From NCBI GenBank assembly GCA_963978905.1, contig OZ022257.1:41674203-41738202 (forward strand): a stretch of DNA of 64,000 nucleotides, written 5' to 3'. A program made the position numbers and the translations under genes. Under the pieces are notes generated by a model. That model did no database searches. It saw nothing but the letters and a program-made list of their open reading frames with translations, and was not told the origin of the DNA. Positions 1 through 11,229 of this stretch are shown piece after piece (the stretch's first letter is position 1; the number at the start of each line of letters is the position of its first letter). Source of the DNA: Trichostrongylus colubriformis. Taxonomy: Eukaryota; Nematoda; Chromadorea; Rhabditida; Trichostrongylidae.

Positions 1-1442
1 CTGCAACACAAAAAAACCACCTCATTGCGGAAAACATGAGGTAACGATGAGAAAAGAGGATAGTATCAGACTAGGGCTGCCGTAGTTGAGAACAAAGCAT
101 TTCGTATCATAACATGGCCACAGCAGACAGCTTTTAGAGCCGCACGAAAAGAAAACGAAGCTATACCTTTTGATTGCAGATACAATTTGAGATGAGAAAA
201 AAGGATGGTATCCAAAAAAGGCTGTGGCACTCGAAAACGAGCATTGCATTCACAATTGAAAACAAAACAAGTATTTCGTAACATGGCCGCCTTTGACAGC
301 TTTCAAGCTTTCAGGGAGTGATGCATACTTCCCGAACTACCGTAACCCGGCGCCTAACAAATTGACTGCAGAGTGCAACATTCGTTTTGTCGGGTAAATC
401 TAGCTAAATCTACAACCCGAAAAAACCTTAATTTCATTGCAGAGAGCATGAGGTAACGCTGTGAAAAAGGATAGTATCAGACTAACAAAGGGCTATCGCA
501 ATTGAAGACGAGCATTTCGTATCATAACATGGCCACAGTAGACAGCTTTTCAGCTTTTCGAGCGGCACGAAAAAAAATCACTTTTTGATTGCAGATAACA
601 ATATGAGCTAACGATGAGAAAAAAGGATGGTATCACACTACCAAAAAAGGCTGTGGCACTTGAAAACGAGCATTGCATTCGTGAATAAAAACGAGTATTT
701 CGTATCGTATCATGGCCGCAGTTGACAGCTTATAAGAGCGGATGATGCATACATCCTCAACTACCGTAACCCGACGCCTGATAAATTGGCCCTGGAGAGG
801 GTGCTTATGTAATGGGGGAGGGGGCAATGCACTGTGATCGGTGCCCGGCAATATTTATGTCGGTTTTTATTAGCCTAAGCCTTACTTCAAAGGGAATCCC
901 CTACCCTCTGAAAATAAGGCTTAGGTGGAAATATACTTTTGAGCATAGATACTGACTGATGACTGCAGAACGGTCTCGGGTGAGGGCGACAGCGCGAAAA
1001 TGAGTGCCCCCCCCCCACTATGTTAGAACCCTCGAGAGCAACATTCGGACTGTCGGCTAAATATGCAACACAAAAAAACAACCTCAACTTTTTATCGCGA
1101 ATAACATGAGCTGAATGGTGAGGAAAGAGTATAGTACCAAACTAAAGGGCTGTCGTAATTAAAAACGAGCCCTTAAACTTAACATGGCCGCAGTTGATAG
1201 CTTTTAAAGCGGATGATGCGTACTTCCCCAACTACCGTAGCCCGACGCCTAATAAGTTGACTCTAGAGTGCAACATTAGTGTCGGGTAAATGTACAACAC
1301 GAAAAAAACAAACTTAACTTTTTACTGCGGAAACATGAAAGGGTGAGGAAAGAGGATAGTACCAGACTACCAAAGGAATGTCGTAATTGAAAACGAGCAC
1401 TTAAACGTAAAATGGCCAGTTGATGGCTTTTAGAGCGGATAA
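1..1442. repeat. Degenerate tandem array of two unit types
   Basis: Type A units begin near 3, 409, 1062 and 1290. They share an A-rich start (CAACAC followed by a run of A), a TAGTATCAGACT-like core and an AACATGGCC..GACAGCTTTT tail. Type B units (GGATGGTATC, then GGCTGTGGCACT) lie near 173 and 590. The A+B block therefore recurs with a period of about 405-417 bp. The motif ACTACCGTA..CCG.CGCCT follows at about 328, 750 and 1210. Units are diverged and interrupted by another palindromic repeat near 860-1030. The array may continue left of the window. No coding potential was recognised. Confidence 0.65.
860..1035. repeat. Small inverted-repeat insertion in the array
   Basis: TTAGCCTAAGCCTTA near 869 is mirrored by TAAGGCTTAGG near 922, and a C-tract follows near 1007. 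The CCTAAGCC/GGCTTAGG hairpin recurs in the foldback repeats at 14806-16572, 25134-25367 and 49380-49561, so this is probably a worn member of that group. Confidence 0.35.
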
Positions 1443-1908
1443 AGAGCTGCGATCAATTCGTCCGTTTCATCATATTTTATGGGAACCAAAACGATCATTA
1501 GATTCTTTCGAAGCGATTTTATAAATGACGGTTTTAGCCATTTCTCAAAAAACAACAAGGACACAACAAAATTTTGATACTTTTTGCACTCTTCCAGTGC
1601 AGGTGCAGACATTAAACAGCATCGTATAAGGACAGATAGAGTGCTCACTTCACCATACACCATAGTGGTACGGGACATTTCACAGTAGTGAAAGATTCTA
1701 AGGACTGAGGCTCGCATTGAGAGGCGCTGTTAAAAAAGCAGTTATGGAATGTAGTTTCCCTTCGACCTTTGCCCTCAACAAATTTCCATTTGTAGCAAGA
1801 AAGATGTTGAGAGATGTTTTCTAAGAACTTGACGATTCTACATGACCTCTCCCTTCCGAGTGCAGAATAAGCGAAGTGAATGATTAACTCGCTACCGAAA
1901 AGCGACAA
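1430..1908 (-). other. Two overlapping unrecognised reading frames
   Basis: Two - strand frames of 95 and 87 codons overlap at 1645-1717, as expected if one coding stretch carried a frameshift. The composition looks protein-like (for example EECKKYQNFVVSLLFFEKWL), but I recognise no family and found no convincing splice signals. They may be a broken gene fragment or chance. The stretch 1909-2900 holds only A-rich and weakly repeated sequence, with one short duplicated CATGAGTAAA segment near 2576 and 2664. Confidence 0.15.
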
Positions 1909-2906
1909 CGAAAAAGGGAACAGATGTGTTTTGATGGCGAAATTACTGAATTACTGAAGTATGACATAAGGTCCCTTTTATATTGCACCAAGAACATCAC
2001 TTTTCGACATTAAAGCTTCAAGTGGTATTATTTGACATTCTTATACGACAATCACTGGCCTTGATGTAGTTGGCATGGGGAACGCTGCTCGGCCGTCGGC
2101 GCTATATTTACCTAGGCCTTAGCAGGAAAAAAAGAACCAAAAAACCAGATTCTTCACATTCATCAACTGCGGCTTGCTCAGATGAAGGGATGCATCAAAA
2201 TCAAAGTGTACGAAGTACTATCAACTGCGGAGGGGCCAAGTGTGGAACTACAACACGAAAATGAGTCCCTTCAAATTAGCACGAAAGCAATTTCTCGAGT
2301 CACACACACAGGGAATTTACATGTGATTTGAAAGAAAAACTGTTCCATCCTCTGTAAGATAGATAAAGCTATTCAAGCCAGGAGATGTGACTCCTAGCCT
2401 AAGTCTAGGAGGGGGAAGAAGGCACACGAACCCTAGGCGAGTGAACCACCACTTTTCACGCAACAAACCCCTTCTTCCACAAGGATATTGTTTCACTGAC
2501 CCGAAGCACTTCAGTAGCGACAATATAATAGGTTTACATCTATATATTATCTCACCCATATATGCTTCCTGTACCATGAGTAAAAGAAGCATATATCCGA
2601 AACAACAACACCATATCAGGCAGAATTACAGTCCATGACGACACATAAAGAACATCCTGTAGCATGAGTAAAGAAACACATCAAGCAGATTCAAAAACAT
2701 TAACACCATATCACACTTACAGCCGAATGCAACATAAAGAAGTCAAAAAAACAGTGCGACCTGCAACTTGTTTCCACGCAACGCTAGACTGAAACGGTCG
2801 CATTAAGGACTAGTCGACTAAGGAACACTAGCATTGCACTTTTTCGTGTTGTAGATTCCCTCCCCCCTCCCTCCTCCCTCCTCCCCAATTACCTTAGCAC
2901 CGAGTT

Positions 2907-3000
2907 CAGTTTGGGTCAATCAAAGCGAAACACTCAAGAAAATCACAAACAAAACCCAGTTTGGGTCAATTAAAGCGAAACACTCAAAAAAAAACAGAAA
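2907..3000. repeat. 50-bp tandem duplication
   Basis: CAGTTTGGGTCAAT.AAAGCG begins at 2907 and again at 2957 with only scattered differences, giving two direct copies with a 50-bp period. Confidence 0.8.
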
Positions 3001-3055
3001 CGAAAAGTTCATCTCCTTATTCCGATCGATGCCACGTGGCAAAATGAAAGTGCAA

Positions 3056-3262
3056 ATCCTGGCGGGACCCAAATATAATCCACAACAATGGCCGGCTAAG
3101 CCGCGGCGGGCAGCAGAGAGCAGTAGTCGCGCTAGTTGTGACGTCACAAGTTTGTAAAAGTGCACGACATTCTGTAAAAATCCTGGCGGGACCCAACTTT
3201 CATCGCTGGCCGAGCCGCGGCGCACAGCATTGAGCAGTAGTCGCGCAAGTTGTGACGTCACA
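3056..3262. repeat. Tandem pair of about 123-bp GC-rich units
   Basis: AATCCTGGCGGGACCCAA occurs near 3056 and 3179. Both copies continue through GGC.GAGCCGCGGCG-like sequence to CAGTAGTCGCGC.AGTTGTGACGTCAC. The second copy has small internal deletions. The pair produces a repeated peptide pattern on the - strand, which I read as a by-product of the duplication rather than a gene. Confidence 0.75.
3137..3260. promoter_or_regulatory. Two perfect CRE palindromes
   Basis: TGACGTCA, the full consensus CREB/ATF site, occurs at 3139-3146 and 3253-3260. Each sits in the same GTTGTGACGTCAC context, one per tandem unit. The motif is seen directly; that either site is bound is inference. Confidence 0.4.
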
Positions 3263-3430
3263 GCAAATTAATTGTTCGCGCCAATTTACCGTCGAACTGT
3301 GAAAATCGCTAGAGGACCCTCACTGGTCCCGCCACGATCGCCAGCAACATACCTGCCCCCGCTACAATCCTCCTTATTTGGCAGCACATGTCGTTAGTAA
3401 CCTTAGCCGTAACAGAGCCGTTGGGCGTGT

Positions 3431-3620
3431 CTGACCAATCAGAGACGAGCAGCTCGCTCGTGATTGGTCGACGATTATAAGCACCGCCTTTTGACAGCAC
3501 ACTTCAGCACCTCTGCAAAGTCAGCAGTGGACCAGTAGTACTGCGACCCCGCCCTCGCTCCGCCCAAGGGTGGAGTCAGCCAATCACAGAAATCAGCCGA
3601 CCAATCACAGAGCTAGGGCG
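3431..3620. promoter_or_regulatory. Cluster of CCAAT and GC boxes
   Basis: CCAAT is at 3435-3439, 3580-3584 and 3601-3605, and ATTGG at 3463-3467. The first and the inverted one form arms of a hairpin (GACCAATCA..TGATTGGTC, about 3434-3470). GC boxes (CTCCGCCC near 3559, GGGCGGGG near 3616) and a TATAA near 3476 are close by. This resembles a promoter or a repeat carrying promoter motifs. No gene start was identified beside it. Confidence 0.3.
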
Positions 3621-3640
3621 GGGTTTAACAGCTGTACTGT

Positions 3641-4708
3641 CATATCCGGCATTTGAATTTAGGGGTCCAGCACTACTGCAATCATGCTGGACTTTTATCA
3701 GAGTTCATCAAGATCTTTCGTTTTTAATCGTTCCTTTTTTAGTTGAAGGAATTGTCCTACGTTATTTCATGAATGGGTGGATATTCATAAAAGTAGAATC
3801 GAACTGTATCACCCTTCTTCCCATTTTTGTTGATTTTTTTCCTTTTTTTTTAGTTTCGAATCTCATTTCATCCCATTGCACTTCCTCATTTGCGATAATT
3901 CGCAAACATCGGTCCGTGGCTGTACGGCCATTATCGACGGCTTCCATCGGACTATTGTTCTCTCTGCGAACATCGCGTTCTTCCCATGAAACGAACGACT
4001 TCTGCAAAATGATGTTTCCTGCAGTTTCATTAGCTAATGGAAGTGGTTTATGGTTTACCATGATGCGAAATTCTATGTTTTCTTTCCTTTCATGTGTTTT
4101 CCCTCCTTTCTAGTATGTCGCTTTCGGACCTAATGTTACGACAACTATCACGAAGTCGACCAAATATTTGTTCTATCACGTTTTCCTGTAAATTCCCTCA
4201 TCGAAAGACGTTCTTACAGCGCTAATTATCATTCGACGGCCATATGGCCGTCCCCGTGCTCGCCCTTCCTCTCGCGCATCGACCGCCCCGCTGTTCGTCT
4301 TCGCTCACACTCCTCCGTTCTATTCGTGCTCGCTCTCGCCAGCCCACTAAAAATGGCCTTAACCCTTTCCAGACATCATCTCTTTATGCAAGAGGTGCGT
4401 CTGGAAAGTTGTAGCATATTTTCTACCCTCTGAAGTTTTTTCTCTTCTTTTTTGCTAACCTGTTTTCGGGCACTTCAGAGGGAGCGCCGGGTTTTCTTGG
4501 ACTCTCCCACTATGACAATGATCAACGAGTCAAGAAGTGCTTCGGTGACTATGGATTATCACGCCGCACCGCCACTCGGTTTTCAGAAATTTCTGGAGTT
4601 CTGGAAAACTTCTTGATGTACTTGTCTTTTGTTTTGTTGAGGAGAGAATTTTCGTTTCATTGTGGGTAGGAAGAATTGCGTGCACTGTAGCATATGCAAT
4701 TCACAGTA
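3641..4708. other. Gene-free stretch
   Basis: Pyrimidine-rich, AT-leaning sequence with short unconvincing reading frames. I see no conserved protein motif, RNA gene or clear repeat. Confidence 0.5.
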
Positions 4709-5613
4709 CTGGGTCATTCCATAAGTAATGTCGTTTTTTCGAACGAAATTTTTTCCCATAAAATTGCAATTTGTGAAGCAGTTTGGAAAGAGATTTTTCT
4801 GCTCTACAAAAAGTGATGTTCAGTTTTTTAGTATGTTGGAATGGGGCCGATATTCAGGCTGGCGAGGGGCTAGGTCCAGCCGACAAAAATTTACCAAACC
4901 GACAGTTCATTAAAGCACTACACTTCAGGAGAATCAACCAATCATATTTCCGTCTTAGCCCCTTCTGCAAGTGCCACTATCTGAAATTGCTTTTCAAGTT
5001 GCTCGCTCACCATTGCTTTATGAACCTTTCGTGAGGATTTTTTCTGCTTCATCGAAAATGTATCGATTTAGTTTTGTCTGCGATTGAGATTGAATTTTGA
5101 AACCATGTAATAGAAGTCAACTTGACATTATTTCACAATTCGTTTTTTCAACAGGAAGTCAAGGAATCCGGTCAGTGATGTCTTCCCGTCCCTGCTTATT
5201 ATCTTCCTGACATTTCACCTCTCTTTCAGCGGATTGGTTGGGAAAATTTTCTTGCCTTCATTCGAAGAAATTGTCAAAAATCGCCTTGAGGCAAAACTAA
5301 ATTTCGAAAAAGCGCGACGCCACTTTTCATGCAACCAATTGGTGGATCTTATAGAAGAGATCGGAGCTGGGTGCCAGACACATGATTGGTTTAGTTTCCT
5401 GGAGTAAAATAAGTTTTTATTGATTTCCGGTTCGGTCAGTTGCTGTCGACCAAACCAACCAATTCGCACGCCTGAAAATCGGCCCCATTATGACGGACAG
5501 AGAAATCCAGCTAGCCAGTTCGTAGAGCAGAAACATCTCTTGCTGCACAATCTTGTAATTTTATAGGAAAAATTTTTTGTTTGAAAAGCGACACTACTTA
5601 TGGAATGACCCAA
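4709..5613. mobile_element. 905-bp TA-flanked non-autonomous element
   Basis: The left end CTGGGTCATTCCATAAGTA is repeated in inverted form at the right end (TACTTATGGAATGACCCA). Similarity continues inward through the T-rich subterminal sequence and TATAAAATT.CAA. TA lies outside each end (4707-4708 and 5614-5615), as for Tc1/mariner insertions. Internal frames on both strands show no transposase motifs, so this is a MITE-like derivative. Confidence 0.7.
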
Positions 5614-6199
5614 TAATTATGTGTCTGACCGAACTGCACAGCGCCTGGAGTCGATAGAATGCGGCTTGCTCGAGTTCAAGAGTTAGTCAAGGAAATTCGA
5701 ACGGGGATCGTATCTGAGCGGATAGGGAAATCTTTTTTTGCAGTTAGCAGGAAGGGAGTAGGGTCGGGAGTGAGAGATGTGATGTCAGGTCCACTCTTTT
5801 ACGTTTTCGATTATATTCGAGAGGAACTAGGGAGACACCTTGCCTATCCCGAACTGGACGGTCTGAGGGGTCAGGGTCAAGTACTCCACTGAGGAAAATT
5901 TTCAAATACAACACTTCCCTAGGTTTTCTACTTATAACTGATATGATAGGTGTTTCTTTGCTTTAAAAATGTCATCGATCGATAACCGTACTTGGTAGCC
6001 GGCTCACCTGCTCCGAAAACATCCTGTTGGGAATTACTCGTTTAGCGCCGCTCACCACCCAAACTAGAAATCCCTTAAGGACGGTGCAGCGCGATCTTCT
6101 GGTGCACGTTTGAAAGGGTTTCTGACGATTCGGTCGTTGTCTGCGACATGCTTGACTCAGATCTGGTTAAAGGCACCAGTAGGGATAAGGGAAAACTGA
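5614..6199. other. Gene-free stretch
   Basis: Contains one open + strand frame of 77 codons (5659-5892) with no recognisable domain. Nothing else was identified. Confidence 0.4.
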
Positions 6200-6560
6200 G
6201 ATCTAGGAGTACGTTCTCTGAAAACGAATCTTTTACTCTAGGAGAGGACATATGTGGCGAAAATCGCATTGAAAAAACGCAGCTTAAGGACCCCGACGCA
6301 GGACCGCAGCACGGCATGTCGTCCTGAGGTCCTGCTGCCGGGCGAGTCGCCGGGGAGGGGCGGGAACATGGTCGCGTATGGTTGATTCATCCTCTGGCCT
6401 GTCTGCAGTCCACCCGTGCTAGTGACGCAGAGGGTTGCGAGAGAGAAGGGGATTTTCTGGTTGCTATTTCTCGGTTTTTTCGCAGTTTTATGTCGTTCTT
6501 TCTCTGCTCTTATATTGCTGGGCACCTCTAATTTCATAATCCTCCGACTTGTCAAATCTA
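6200..6560. repeat. Dispersed repeat, family T, copy 1
   Basis: TGTGGCGAAAATCGCATTGAA, CGCAG.ACGGCATG, a GTC.GTCTGC..CCACC block and a TTTCTCTGCTCTT tail occur here in the same order as at 33480-33790 and 34730-35040. The copies are diverged and none has a consistent open frame. Confidence 0.55.
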
Positions 6561-7363
6561 CCCCTCCCAGTGTCTTTAATTGTTGTAGCAGTCACTAACG
6601 TGACTCACAAATCGATGTGAGCTGCGCAACACAATAGCAAAGAGTAGACATTGCTACTGCCACAAGCTCTGCCCCATCGCGCAAAGTCTGCCCCTAGTGT
6701 GAGGCATTTCAGTGTTCTGTTTGAACTTGTTGTGTTTCATAATTTCTGTTGTTCTGTGTTCTGCTCTGTGCTATATGACCAAGTTGTACGCAGGCAGTGC
6801 AAGCTGGAGCAGAAGTAGAGTCCGTGAGTGTGGCAATAGCAGCCTCATGAGATACTGGTATAAGATCCTGTACCAACTGGCCACCCTAGCCTTACTTACC
6901 TCCCACGTCATTTTATTTAGCACCAGCGTCGTATGGAAAGACAAAAACACCGGCAATATGTCCATAGTCCGCACGCAGCAGTTTCTGCATGGCACCCGAT
7001 TGCATTCAGATACCACTACGATCAGATGCTTCCTTTTTTGTCGTTTTAGGGAGGAGCAGCAGTAAGTGCTGGGGTGTAGCGAACGGAATGATCTGACGTT
7101 CTCACAAGGTGCACTTGTGGCATTAGGAGGCTTCCCTGGTGATTGGGCTCGCAGATACAAGAAAAACTCTTCTTTCTCTGAAACGTTATTGTAGACTACA
7201 TAATAATGTTTCTCAGCCCTCATCCGGTGAGCCTTGGATTAACTAAACAGCAATCAGTGTAATGAATTCACGCTTGCACCTCCTCCTGTCCACCCACCGT
7301 CATTTGGTACGTCGAGAAGCGGGTTTGCGTTTGCAGTTGCTCAAGTTTTCCGCTGTTTATGGC
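6561..7363. other. Gene-free stretch
   Basis: Long frames of 117 and 150 codons overlap on opposite strands (6712-7065 and 6771-7223). Neither shows a known motif or splice structure, so I treat both as unsupported. Confidence 0.35.
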
Positions 7364-7856
7364 TTAAAGGCATATTCCAGGATTATTGGGATACCACATC
7401 TCCTGCCGTGGATGGATAGTTCTACCCAAGACACGTAGGCTGTACCTTGACCGAGGCGTGGGGGTCAGTTCCTGGAGCGTGCAGAGCCAAAGAATCTAGC
7501 GCAACAGCTCGTCCCCGCCCACCCCAGCCGGGGGTGTGTTGCAAGTATCCCGGTGCTTAGTGTGGGGTCAGGTCACTCTGTTGTGGGTTTACTTCACGAG
7601 ACGATTGCTTGACTGCCAGTTTCAAGATCTTGACCACGTAGCTGGTCTACCTATGTCAAAGATAAGAGTCGAGGAGTAAAGGCAGACCCCCGGCTGGGGT
7701 GGGCGGGGCCGAGCTGTTGCGCTGATTCATTGGCTCTGCACGCTCCAGAAACTGACCCCCACACCTCGATAAAGGTGCAATCTACGTGGCTTGGATCGAA
7801 CTACCTATCCACGGCAGGAGATGTGATATCCCAATAATCCTGGAATATGCCTTTAA
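7364..7856. mobile_element. 493-bp TTAA-flanked foldback element
   Basis: TTAA followed by AGGCATATTCCAGGATTATT opens the element, and the inverse closes it at 7853-7856. The inverted arms extend about 200 bp, including CACGCTCCAG and the GGCTGGGGTGGGCGGGG block. It sits at a TTAA inside a 33-bp sequence that is repeated intact immediately to the right. That gives a local empty-site copy and confirms the TTAA duplication. The AGGCA terminus is shared with other TTAA elements in the window. Confidence 0.85.
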
Positions 7857-7900
7857 GTACATATATGCTTTCCGCTATTTATGGCTTAAGTACATATATG
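7853..7900. repeat. 33-bp tandem unit bearing the TTAA target
   Basis: TTTATGGCTTAAGTACATAT recurs with a 33-bp period: TTAA at 7853-7856 (interrupted by the foldback) and at 7886-7889 (intact). Confidence 0.7.
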
Positions 7901-8594
7901 TTTCTCGCGCATTGTGAGTGCAGACAAAGCACATTTGCACCATACTTATTGTCTATCTTAGCAAGGTCCGTACACGTTCCTTCAGTTAGACATCATCATC
8001 ATCATAACGTACACATTGAAGGCACTTTTCACGTTGGTCAGAAGGCGGTAGAGATCCGATCGTCATTAGTGAGAGGAGGTGGGGGAGTTGTTACTCCACC
8101 CCTTACAACCAGCACTCCTAAGTGAAGCCAAAGCTCCTCATTTTTCACTGTCAGTGCCGATGAAGAAGGTACCCGCGTTCTAGAGGAACAAGATTGTACT
8201 TTTGAAATACCAGTGTCAAACTTCCAAGTTCTTGGCCAAAATGGGGAGAAAGCGCCATTGAAACATAGAGCCCCCATCATGAGCATCAGGTTCAGTGTCA
8301 ATGCCTTTGAAACATCGACAATCTACCCGATGCTTCGCAAGATTGCATCAGGGCTTGGGTCACTATCATACTAGTGTCAAGTTTAGGGTGCCCTGTCTTA
8401 TCCGGTAAAGAAGAAAATTCATGCGTTGCCAAAAAAAGAAATAGAGGGGGGGGGGGTACTTGTCGAGCAGTCTTCTGATGCGCTATGTATTGGTTCACAT
8501 CCATAATCATGAAGCCCTTTGAAAAAGAGGTGTAGGGAAAGCGTGGAAAGAAGAGTAGAGTGTTCTTTTGATCGAATTAATAAAGTAATGTTAT

Positions 8595-8800
8595 AAAGCA
8601 GTGTTCATAGTGATGGAATTCTGCTTTTTGTGGAAATGTGAAATCTGTAGGAAAGAATCAAATAGGCATCGATTGGAAAAATTGCGGAATTCGCGTTTTT
8701 GTAGGAATGTAGAATTATGGGATGTGCGGATTTGTGATATCTTCATTCCTCTAGTCCTCTCGCTCCTTCGTAGCCTCGAAATCAAGTCTTCATAGTTTCT
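8595..8800. repeat. Dispersed repeat, family W, copy 1
   Basis: GTTCATAGTGATGGAATT, TTGCGGAATTCGCGTTTTTG and the purine-rich segments around them match 42230-42540 in order. A partial copy near 39060-39230 shares the GAATTATGGAATCTTCA part. Noncoding. Confidence 0.55.
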
Positions 8801-9289
8801 CGCAGATACTGCAATTATGCAAAGTGCAAATTTCACAACTATGAACTGCTGCCTAAACCCCACAGCTTTACTTCCTTGGAAAATTCCATAGTGTTAGTCG
8901 ATCTGGTCAGCCGCCTGGAGGGACGGTTTAAGGTAGTGACCGCAGCAAGGTGTTTAAAGAGAATCACGAACCTTCCGTTACTGATGTCAACTTTGCTGAG
9001 CATTACGTGATTCAGAGGCCTTTTCGACGTCCCAACCCCTAAAAAGCTCCACCTCCCCTCCTTTCTCTGCCTTCCTCCTTCTTCCGCTCATTCTGATGAG
9101 CAAATTTGAGAGAGTTTCATAGGAGTTTAACTCGTAAATTTGATAAAATGTGAACAGATCAATGGAAAAGATAATTTGAGGTGAATGATGTGGTCATTGG
9201 AATCCTCTTAGGCCCATCTCCTTTCACTGTTCATCTTTTTTTATGCAGCCGATGTCGATTACTACGTAGCCAGAATGCACATTGCACTA
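8801..9289. other. Gene-free stretch
   Basis: No motif, RNA gene or repeat was identified. Confidence 0.4.
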
Positions 9290-9547
9290 TTAAGTGCTCA
9301 TTGTTCGGTGCTTATACGGAAATGAGGGAGTGAGTTCCATCCTCCGTTGACGACCAAACATCAAGGACGCCGCTGCAGTTGCAGTGTATCGGAGACCAAG
9401 AATGTCAAACACGTCATAATAAATATTTGACAAATATGCAGCGTAAGCGGATTCCACTCGTTTTGAACGAGTAAATAGAGGGTCATGTAGTCGGTCCAGT
9501 TCTGAGCTGATTTTGTGCAAGTAGGATTCACTAGTCTGATCTCTGTA
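9290..9547 (-). CDS. Possible terminal exon, unrecognised protein
   Basis: A - strand frame runs from a possible acceptor (ACTACAG, exon start near 9547) to a TAA at 9290. Composition and codon pattern look coding: SELDRLHDPLFTRSKRVESA, followed by a hydrophobic, Ala-rich stretch (LRYTATAAASLMF) and a basic tail. I do not recognise the protein. The frame also stays open upstream to about 9595 without a splice, where repeat sequence begins. No partner exon was found. It could be the 3' exon of a host gene or part of a repeat. Confidence 0.3.
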   Translation of the reverse strand, partial: YRDQTSESYLHKISSELDRLHDPLFTRSKRVESAYAAYLSNIYYDVFDILGLRYTATAAASLMFGRQRRMELTPSFPYKHRTMST

Positions 9548-9599
9548 GTTTAATGTTGCGTATGAAGGATGTAGCTTACAGTTTGCGTGAATCAATCCC

Positions 9600-9860
9600 T
9601 TATGTGGTGGGCTGCGCTGCGCATTCTAGTTCCATTCAGAATCCTGATGGCAGGTCAATGCGGTTTGCCCCATACAGTGACTTGCGGGGGAAGGCTGATG
9701 TACAAGTCAGTGCTTTTATCCTCCCAGCGAGTCTGGTACCAATATGCCGACCCCGGAGGGATGGAAGGTTTGGTTGGCGTGGGCGGGTGCTGGCGCAGGA
9801 TCTGATCCATGCACCATGAGAGTCGGAGTGCGCGCTCCCTGTCACTACACAGCCTCCTCC
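9600..9860. repeat. Dispersed repeat pair, copy 1
   Basis: Shares ordered blocks with 26920-27190: GCTGATGT.CAAG.CAG.GCTTTTAT, CGAGTCTG.TACC, TTTGGTTGG.G.G, and CACGAGAGT..CCTGTCACTACAC. Both copies are + oriented. The - strand of copy 2 gives an open stretch containing LGCGAHPNKGFSTT. I vaguely associate this with hypothetical proteins of hookworm genomes, but that is not established here. Confidence 0.55.
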
Positions 9861-11229
9861 TCTCCTTACATACAGAGACGTAAACTATTTTTGGTCCTGC
9901 ACTTATGAATGAAGACGTCGTGCCTGCGTGAAAGGATCAGTCACGGGGTGGGGGAGGAGGGTTGTTACCCAAGTGATCATAGAGCAACACCTCTTTGTGG
10001 GTTGCTACAACACATATCAACATTGGTGATATTGCATCGGCCTTTTGGTAGGTTGTTACCAACTGTTGTTTATGGTTTTACTGTACTATGGGTTGTTACA
10101 TACTGTAGTTAATGGTTTACTGGACTATTCTACTCATCGGCTTTAGTGGATCCTTGCAGGATAAAAAAAACTTCCGCGATCGAAGCAACTGGCAGGGGAT
10201 GGTGCTCTTCGTTCTCCATATATGTAGTGTTCTCAGCTGTCCACAGGCAAACGAGCTCATTTCATTGCGTTCACAGATCGACGTTCAACTCAAGCGCTTA
10301 CTCTCAATTTAGCAGTAAAATATGTGGGTCATAGATCAGGTTCGGGTTGGTAAAATTAGCACGAGATTTGTTCCGATAAAGGAAGTGTTCTCGGCAAGAG
10401 CATTACACAAAACGTGCTTCCGATGAGTCTTGAAATATTTGTAATATTTGATCATGAATCTTGTTCCAAAGTTAGATGCGATAAAATTTTTCGAGTCTAT
10501 TGTAGTTTAGTTACTTCGTTAGTATGAAAAAGCGTTGTGTGTTTTTGAACTATTTTTTGAAATTCATAACTATCACATTAACTGTGGCAGACATCGCCCT
10601 CTCAGTGTATTTCCCACCAGTGTTCTACCTTCGGAAGATTTATGTTTGTGATTATTTCATTTAAATATTATTTCGATAGTTGTGGATCGATACTGCTTTC
10701 AAATCTGTGTGTGATGGACTACATATGTAGTAAGCAGGCTAGAGGCTGCAGCGAAATTTTTGAATTATGCATGAAAGTTCTAGAGACTTGTCATGTCGCT
10801 AATTGCGTTAAATTCTGGATACTATGGTTTGAATTCTTGTAATATTTTTTTACCACGCATGCTTGCCTCAATTTTGTTCACGGACAAGCTTTATTAGACA
10901 GTCTTCAGTAAGTGAGTCGGGTTGGTGAGAGGAGGAAATCGTGTTTGGCGTTTTAGTCATACTGTCAGTAGTTGTAGGAGGTGCTTGTTGATTTTTCATT
11001 GTGCGATTTGATTTTACACCACTTCTTCCTTCCTGATTTCTCTTTTGAGGAACCTTGTAAATGTGATTTTTTTCGTGATTCTACCTTTTGTGATGTAAAC
11101 CAGTTAGATCGCTAATAGCGTTGGTAATAGTGCTATAAAGGAAATGAAACCAGATGAAATGAAGGGAATGGTAGTGTGAGGCCTTGAGCGTCAGAATTAG
11201 TGGTGGACGTGTTTGGGTCGCATTACTGA
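9861..11229. other. Gene-free stretch
   Basis: AT-rich sequence. Short frames at 10112-10334 and 10642-10842 have no recognisable domains. No RNA gene seen. Confidence 0.4.

Noticed and set aside
2920..3261. 113-codon - strand frame with internal peptide repeat
   Set aside because: The peptide repeat simply reflects the 123-bp and 50-bp tandem repeats.
6712..7223. Overlapping 117- and 150-codon frames on opposite strands
   Set aside because: Mutually exclusive, without motifs or splice structure; likely chance.
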